A stretch of DNA of 41,250 nt, taken from contig CAMMYO010000004.1 of assembly GCA_946527885.1 (NCBI GenBank), positions 1 to 41,250 of the forward strand, written 5' to 3'. A program made the position numbers and the translations under genes. The DNA comes from an uncultured Candidatus Saccharibacteria bacterium (GTDB lineage Bacteria; Patescibacteriota; Saccharimonadia; Saccharimonadales; Saccharimonadaceae). Of the stretch, positions 35,491 through 41,250 are shown in pieces. Numbering within the stretch: the first letter of the stretch is position 1; every line of letters begins with the position of its first letter. Under the pieces are notes generated by a model, which saw nothing but the letters and a program-made list of their open reading frames with translations, searched no databases and had not been told where the DNA came from.

Positions 35491-35675
35491 TTTTGAATAA
35501 AAAATATGCTCAAAATGAAGTTAAAAATTGCCGTATAGTCAATGGTAAAATTTACAACAGAATCGCGTCTACCCCTGTTAAATATGTGGAAAAGTCACAT
35601 TGTGAAATATTGACATTCTATTGGCGAGCATATATTATAGAATCAGTAAAATATAATACAGACAGGATTGCGAGG

Positions 35676-36194
35676 ATGTCTGAACTACCAGAAAAACAAA
35701 TAAAGCGTTTGCGTAGTCTTCTCTCGGAGGCAGAGACTAATCTTGCCGCTGCGAAAGAATTACTTACGTCAATGCTAGGCGACGGTGATATTATTACCGC
35801 CCCAAGCGCTACTATTAGCGAAAGTCCAGAAGGAAAGATTATCGAGGGCGTCTTTGATGGCCAAATCATGATCGGTCCAGATGGCAAGAATTACCCAGTA
35901 CCAGCTAACTATGCTAGTAAGTCGAAACTTGTCGAAGGCGACATTCTGAAACTCACTATCGGCGAAACTGGCAAATTCCTTTACAAGCAAATTGGACCAG
36001 TCGAGCGCCGCACCGTTATTGGTACACTCACTAGCCACGATGACCAATACTTCGTCGAAGTCATGGGTAAGGAATATAAAATTCTTTACGCATCAGTTAC
36101 TTATTTTCGCCTCAAGGTCGGCGATCAGGTAACGGTCGTCATTCCAGCCGATAACAACGAAGCCACTTGGGCAGCCGTTGAAGCAAGTCTATAA
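35676..36194 (+). CDS. conserved hypothetical protein with beta-rich (OB/SH3-like) repeats
   Basis: ATG at 35676 after GCGAGG; EGDILKLTIGETGKFLYKQIGPVERRTVIGTL. Confidence 0.7.
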   Translation: MSELPEKQIKRLRSLLSEAETNLAAAKELLTSMLGDGDIITAPSATISESPEGKIIEGVFDGQIMIGPDGKNYPVPANYASKSKLVEGDILKLTIGETGKFLYKQIGPVERRTVIGTLTSHDDQYFVEVMGKEYKILYASVTYFRLKVGDQVTVVIPADNNEATWAAVEASL

Positions 36195-36200
36195 TAAATA

Positions 36201-36232
36201 ATCCGCCAACTACAACTTGGCGGATTTTTGTT
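36201..36232 (+). terminator. intrinsic terminator
   Basis: AATCCGCCAACTACAACTTGGCGGATTTTTGTT. Confidence 0.75.
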
Positions 36233-36234
36233 GC

Positions 36235-36903
36235 CTAAATTTGCTCGCAGTAGAAGTTTGCCGGCGCAGAATAGAAAATCGTCTTATCACCAAAATCCAT
36301 CTTGTAGCGCACCGAATCAAAACCGGACTCTTTCGGCGCATAGTTTTCCGAAATGCGAACATTCAAATACAACTCATCGCCAAGCTCTGAAAAGCCATAA
36401 CTTCCCGTAACATACTCCTCGAGATTATTTAGGTTAAAGATTTTCCAAAAACGACTACTCGTCATTCTAATTCCGACTTCAGCCTCGCCATCCATACTGT
36501 GCGCACAAATATATTCCGCCGAAATAAACTTTTCATCAATCGAAGCAACCTTTTTATCGGCCTCGATCTTTGAAACGCCGATAATCGAAGCACAGAACAT
36601 CGCGCCCGCAACCGCCATCATAATTATCGACGGCAACAGCTCAATTCCGCGCGATTTATACTTTACAACATTCAAAACCGCAACCATAAAGGCAGTCGCC
36701 GCAGCAGCCGGCGCCAAAAGAGCCAAGAAAATCGAAATATCATCCCAGCCGCCACTAATCATCAGGGCAAAATTGAACGCCGTCACCGCCAACGAAATCG
36801 CCGCAAAAAGCGAACTTGTCAATTTCATAAAATGACGTCGAGTCAAAATTTCGCGTTTTAGCAAAGCTTTTTTCTTTTTGCGACCGGCTTTTTTATTTGC
36901 CAT
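36235..36903 (-). CDS. membrane protein
   Basis: Several TM helices, basic N-terminus MANKKAGRKKKKALLKRE. Confidence 0.7.
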   Translation of the reverse strand: MANKKAGRKKKKALLKREILTRRHFMKLTSSLFAAISLAVTAFNFALMISGGWDDISIFLALLAPAAAATAFMVAVLNVVKYKSRGIELLPSIIMMAVAGAMFCASIIGVSKIEADKKVASIDEKFISAEYICAHSMDGEAEVGIRMTSSRFWKIFNLNNLEEYVTGSYGFSELGDELYLNVRISENYAPKESGFDSVRYKMDFGDKTIFYSAPANFYCEQI

Positions 36904-36975
36904 AAGTATTATTATTTTAACATATCTTTGCTATAATAAACGTAAACATAATCAATCTCTAAATAAGGAATCCAA

Positions 36976-37650
36976 ATGGAGAAAAACCTCAAAAAATACA
37001 TTGCCGAAGCCATTGGCACCATGATTTTGGTCCTATTTGGCTGCGGAACCGCCGTATTAACAGGTGGCGACGTCGTCGCAACATCACTCGCATTCGGTCT
37101 CGCTATCGTCGCAGCCGCCTATGCGATTGGCGATATTTCTGGCTGCCACGTCAATCCAGCCGTCAGCTTGGCGATGCTCATCACGCAAAAAATCACCGTC
37201 ACTGATTTTATCGGCTACGTCGCCGGTCAGCTCGTCGGCGCATTTGCTGGCTCAGGCTTGCTATATGCATTCCTTAGCTGCACAAACCTTGGCACCGGCA
37301 ATCTTGGCGCCAACAGCTTTAATGGCGGCAACGGATTGACCGCCTGCGGCGCGTTCCTAGTCGAAATCGTATTGTCATTCGTGTTTATCTATACGATTCT
37401 CGGCGTCACTTCCGACAAAGCCAAAGCAACCATCGCGCCAATCGTAATCGGCCTCACGCTATGCTTCGTACATCTTATCGGTATGAATCTTACCGGCACG
37501 AGCGTCAACCCAATTCGTAGCCTTGCTCCAGCAATTATGCAAGGCGGCGAAGCAGTGCGCCAACTTTGGATCTTCTTAGTCGCACCGTGCATCGGCGCAG
37601 CCTTCTCGGCTTGCACCTTCACGCTTCTCAACGGCGGCAAGAAGAAATAA
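36976..37650 (+). CDS. aquaporin/MIP-family channel
   Basis: GDISGCHVNPAVSLAML and TGTSVNPIRSLAPA. Confidence 0.92.
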   Translation: MEKNLKKYIAEAIGTMILVLFGCGTAVLTGGDVVATSLAFGLAIVAAAYAIGDISGCHVNPAVSLAMLITQKITVTDFIGYVAGQLVGAFAGSGLLYAFLSCTNLGTGNLGANSFNGGNGLTACGAFLVEIVLSFVFIYTILGVTSDKAKATIAPIVIGLTLCFVHLIGMNLTGTSVNPIRSLAPAIMQGGEAVRQLWIFLVAPCIGAAFSACTFTLLNGGKKK

Positions 37651-37668
37651 TTTAGCGACCAGTCCAAA

Positions 37669-37695
37669 ATATCCCCAGTTCTGGGGATATTTTTC
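37669..37695 (+). terminator. intrinsic terminator
   Basis: ATATCCCCAGTTCTGGGGATATTTTT. Confidence 0.75.
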
Positions 37696-37713
37696 TGTGG
37701 TATCATATATCTT

Positions 37714-39105
37714 ATGAAGGCGTTATATCGGAGGTATCGACCAAAGACTCTAGATGAGGTGATTGGACAACCTCAAATTACTGATATTCTGAAAAAATCT
37801 CTCCAAAACGGTAAACTATCGCATTCTTACCTATTTGTCGGTCCGCGCGGCTGCGGCAAAACTTCTGTCGCCCGTATTCTTGCGCACGAAATCAATCATT
37901 TTCCATACGAACTAGAAGACGAATATTTAGACATTATCGAAATCGACGCCGCGAGTAATACTGGCGTCGACAATATCCGTGACTTGCGCGAAAAAGCCAT
38001 CATCGCACCAGCAAAGGGCAAATACAAGGTTTATATCATCGACGAAGTCCATATGCTTTCCAAATCCGCCTTTAACGCCTTGCTCAAAACCCTGGAAGAA
38101 CCGCCGGAGCACGTGATTTTCATCATGGCAACCACCGATGCGCACAAAGTCCCTATCACCATCACCTCGCGCAGCCAGGTATATACTTTCAAGCTTGCCG
38201 ACCCAAGCACAATGCTTGAGCATCTCAAAAAGATCGCCAAAGCCGAAAAAATCGACATCACAGACGAAGCACTCGCAATTGTCGTCAAACGCGGTGGCGG
38301 CTCATTCCGCGACTCACTCTCGCTGCTCGACCAAATCTCATCAATTAGCGAAAAACAAATCGACGCCGAAACCGTCAATACTGCGCTCGGACTACCACAC
38401 GAAGACGCTATCAACTCACTATTACAATCCTATCTATCTGGCGATCTCAGCACAATTCGCACGCAATTACAAAATCTCTTCGATTCAAATATCAAAGCGG
38501 AATCAATTGCAGACAGCCTTATTTCGGAAATTATTCGCAACCCTAATGCCGCCCACCTTAACTTGCTCGACAATCTAATCGAAGTTCAGCGCTCACCATA
38601 CCCGCAAGTAAAACTGTTGTTAGCGCTCTCGACCAATGTGCCAAAAAATATCAGTTACGAACCAGTTGTCACGAATGTTCCGGCTGTATCCGCTCCACAG
38701 CCGACGCCAAAAGCAGCTCCAAAAACAGAAAAGAAAACTCCGGCAGTAGAGCAGAAAATCGAAACAGCCATTGCGCCAAGCACGCCAACCGTCGAGCGCG
38801 CACCGTCCGGCGCCCCAAATCCAGAGCTATGGCAGAGAATCCTCGATCATGCCCAGGAAAACGCACCGAGCATTCACAAATATCTGCTCGATTCCGACTA
38901 TCTCGTCGACGGGAACTTACTTACGATTTACGCCAAAAAGAAATTTGCCAAAACTCAGCTCGACAAGAAAAAATCTATTTTGTCAGCCGTTTTGCCAGAA
39001 AATATGACCATTGAAATTAATGCTGAAACATTAATCAAAGACGAAGCAATCGCAGATATTGCCGCCATTATGGGCGGAGGAGAGGAGGTTCAAATCGATG
39101 CCTAG
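37714..39105 (+). CDS. dnaX: DNA polymerase III subunit gamma/tau
   Basis: MKALYRRYRPKTLDEVIGQ, FVGPRGCGKTSVARILA, IIDEVHMLSKSAFNALLKTLEEPPEHVIFIMATTDAHKVP. Confidence 0.95.
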   Translation: MKALYRRYRPKTLDEVIGQPQITDILKKSLQNGKLSHSYLFVGPRGCGKTSVARILAHEINHFPYELEDEYLDIIEIDAASNTGVDNIRDLREKAIIAPAKGKYKVYIIDEVHMLSKSAFNALLKTLEEPPEHVIFIMATTDAHKVPITITSRSQVYTFKLADPSTMLEHLKKIAKAEKIDITDEALAIVVKRGGGSFRDSLSLLDQISSISEKQIDAETVNTALGLPHEDAINSLLQSYLSGDLSTIRTQLQNLFDSNIKAESIADSLISEIIRNPNAAHLNLLDNLIEVQRSPYPQVKLLLALSTNVPKNISYEPVVTNVPAVSAPQPTPKAAPKTEKKTPAVEQKIETAIAPSTPTVERAPSGAPNPELWQRILDHAQENAPSIHKYLLDSDYLVDGNLLTIYAKKKFAKTQLDKKKSILSAVLPENMTIEINAETLIKDEAIADIAAIMGGGEEVQIDA

Positions 39106-40480
39106 GACAAAAGAAGAGACAGAGCAAGTCGAGCGCGCAAGCGGCCGAATACCGCCGCAGCATCTCGATATCGAGAAATCTCTGCTTGGCGCCATTTTAA
39201 TTTCCGAAGATTGTTTGCCAGATGTAACCGAAATTGTACGCCCGGATGATTTTTATGACGAACGCCACCGCCATATTTACGGCGCTATGTTCAATTTGTA
39301 TGAGCGTCATCGCCCAGTCGATCTAGTAACGGTCAGCGCGGAGCTTCGCGCCAAAAAACTAACCGAACGCGCTGGCGGCGCCACCTATCTTTCTGATCTC
39401 GCCAACTATGTTCCGACCGCCGCGCATGCCAAAGCTTATGCTGAAACCGTCAAAGAAGACTCGACGCGCCGCAAACTCATCGATGCGGGCGCCGAAATCG
39501 CCGAAATCGCCTACGACGAAACTAGCGACACGCAAGAAATCCTCGGCGAAGCCGAACGCGCGCTATTTAAGGTTTCAGAGCAAACCAATAAGGGCGACAT
39601 GTATGCAATCTCGGATCTTTTGTCCGAAACTTTCGACCGTCTGGAGGTGCTACACGAAAACAAAGGCGCCATTGCTGGTCTAAAAACTGGTTTCACGGAT
39701 CTCGATAAAGTTACGGCCGGACTTCATCGCTCGGACCTTTTGATTCTAGCAGCGCGCCCTGCCATGGGTAAAACCGCATTTGCACTTAATGTCGGCCGCC
39801 AGGTTGCAAATATTAACAAAAAAGCCGTGCTTATCTTCTCGCTCGAGATGGGCAAGGAGCAGCTCATCAATCGTATGCTCGCAGACGCATCCGGCGTTGA
39901 TTCGTTCAAGCTCGAAACTGGTACATTTAGCGGCGACGATTTTGCGCAAATTTCCGAAGCAATGGCCGAACTTTCTGAAGATCAAATCTTCATCGATGAT
40001 ACACCGGGCCTTACTGTTACTTCCATGCGCACCAAAGCACGCCGCGTCGCACACGAAAATGAGCTCGGTCTAATTATCGTGGACTATCTGCAGCTCATGT
40101 CTGGTACCAGCAAACAGGCGCAAGGCAACCGTGTGCAGGAAATTTCAGAAATTTCGCGTGGCCTCAAGTTAATTGCGCGCGAACTAGACGTGCCAGTAAT
40201 TGCGCTTTCACAGCTCTCTCGCTCCGTCGAGCAGCGCGACGTTAAAATCCCGATGCTATCCGACCTTCGCGAATCCGGTTCTATCGAGCAGGATGCTGAC
40301 ATTGTCATGTTCTTGTACCGTGAAGATTACTACAATCCAGATACTGAGCGCCAAAATATCGCCGACCTGATTCTTGCAAAGCATCGCCGCGGCGCCACAG
40401 CAACAATCGGACTGTACTTCGATAAAAAGCACGTACGATTCATGTCGCTCGACACACATCACGATGAACCGAATCTCTGA
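39098..40480 (+). CDS. dnaB: replicative DNA helicase
   Basis: PPQHLDIEKSLLGAIL, ILAARPAMGKTAFALNVGRQ, VDYLQLMSG, SQLSRSVEQR; start overlaps dnaX stop by 8 nt. Confidence 0.95.
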   Translation: MPRTKEETEQVERASGRIPPQHLDIEKSLLGAILISEDCLPDVTEIVRPDDFYDERHRHIYGAMFNLYERHRPVDLVTVSAELRAKKLTERAGGATYLSDLANYVPTAAHAKAYAETVKEDSTRRKLIDAGAEIAEIAYDETSDTQEILGEAERALFKVSEQTNKGDMYAISDLLSETFDRLEVLHENKGAIAGLKTGFTDLDKVTAGLHRSDLLILAARPAMGKTAFALNVGRQVANINKKAVLIFSLEMGKEQLINRMLADASGVDSFKLETGTFSGDDFAQISEAMAELSEDQIFIDDTPGLTVTSMRTKARRVAHENELGLIIVDYLQLMSGTSKQAQGNRVQEISEISRGLKLIARELDVPVIALSQLSRSVEQRDVKIPMLSDLRESGSIEQDADIVMFLYREDYYNPDTERQNIADLILAKHRRGATATIGLYFDKKHVRFMSLDTHHDEPNL

Positions 40481-40588
40481 TTTACTCAATCGCAAACAAA
40501 ACTTACACTCCAATACGGAGTGTATTTTTTAGCAAAATAAGCATTAGCATTTTTGACCAAGGCACAGATTTATGCTAAAATCAGAGCA

Positions 40589-41250
40589 GTGAAAAAGACT
40601 AAAAAAGAGCCTTTTTTATTAAGGCAACGTCTTACAATCGGCTACATCGCACTCGCGATCGTATTTTTCTTGTTGCTTAGCTTTCTGCCAAATATCGCGC
40701 CAGGCGGTCTAAGCAACGCCGAAATGGACTCGGCCGTATTTGCGCACAAAGTCAACTGGGACTTCATTTCTGCCGGCAACGTCATCGATTTTCCATACTA
40801 CGGCGCCCAAAAACTCTGTTTACATTTGTTCGGTCTCAGTCTTTATTCAATCAAACTTCCGTCCATTATTTTTGGTACACTCGCCGCATTCTTTATGGTA
40901 CTATTACTAAACCGCTGGTTCAAATCCGATGTCGCGATTATCGGCTCCGTTCTAACCACACTTTCGACCGCATTTCTATCACTCGCAACTTTCGGCACGC
41001 CGGTAGTCATGTATATTTTCTGGCTTAGCGTGATCTTGTGGGCGGGCTCAAAAATCGTCGGCAACAACAAACCGCCATTCCTGCTCGTCGTTTTCTTCGT
41101 ACTATGTTTAGGTCTAGCAACCTACACGCCGCACCTATGCTATATCATCGCCGGAATCGGTATCGCAGGCATCGTTCATCCACACCTTCGCTTCGCACTC
41201 AAACAGCTACATCCGGTAAAGTTTACGATTTGTGCCGCCGTCGGTATTGG
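40589..41250 (+). CDS. membrane protein, glycosyltransferase-39/ArnT-like, truncated by window end, GTG start
   Basis: Open frame from GTG: VKKTKKEPFLLRQRLTIGYIALAIVFFLLLSFLPNIAPGGLSNAEMDSAVFAHKVNWDFISAGNVIDFPYYGAQKLCLHLFGLSLYSIKLPSIIFGTLAAFF; absent from the ORF track because it runs off the edge. Confidence 0.65.
   Translation, partial: MKKTKKEPFLLRQRLTIGYIALAIVFFLLLSFLPNIAPGGLSNAEMDSAVFAHKVNWDFISAGNVIDFPYYGAQKLCLHLFGLSLYSIKLPSIIFGTLAAFFMVLLLNRWFKSDVAIIGSVLTTLSTAFLSLATFGTPVVMYIFWLSVILWAGSKIVGNNKPPFLLVVFFVLCLGLATYTPHLCYIIAGIGIAGIVHPHLRFALKQLHPVKFTICAAVGI

Overview
The window looks like a Saccharibacteria/TM7-like (Patescibacteria) chromosome segment read with the standard genetic code. It is identified from gene content and translated motifs only; no database search was possible. 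Recognisable content: partial tRNA-Ala(GGC), tRNA-Thr(TGT), tRNA-Tyr(GTA), trpS, an RluA-type pseudouridine synthase, a delta'-like clamp-loader subunit, TPR protein, CHAP-domain surface protein, an exopolysaccharide/cell-surface locus (polyprenyl sugar-phosphate transferase, LCP protein, fused Wzz-BY-kinase, CpsB-like PHP phosphatase), YgjP/M48-like metallopeptidase, GH97 glycosidase, EamA transporter, Mbeg1-like hydrolase, RlmH, CPA2 antiporter, rplJ-rplL with an L10 leader, aquaporin, dnaX, dnaB and a truncated membrane protein. About a dozen ORFans lie between them. Most unusual observations: (1) a 197-bp array in a convergent intergenic gap with five GTAAA-N7-TTTAC sites plus two outer half-sites, placed in exact mirror symmetry around 22396; (2) two promoter/leader classes, with many conserved genes apparently leaderless (TGn-TANNNT ending 6-7 nt before the start codon) while ORFans have an SD leader with a short stem-loop at the predicted 5' end whose stem sequence changes compensatorily from gene to gene; (3) two MITE-like elements sharing ~40-bp terminal inverted repeats, one carrying a broken GNAT-like ORF; (4) a tRNA-Tyr trailer with repeated tRNA 3' tails 178 bp apart and modular hairpins; (5) a terminator-like hairpin between promoter and first gene of the EPS locus.
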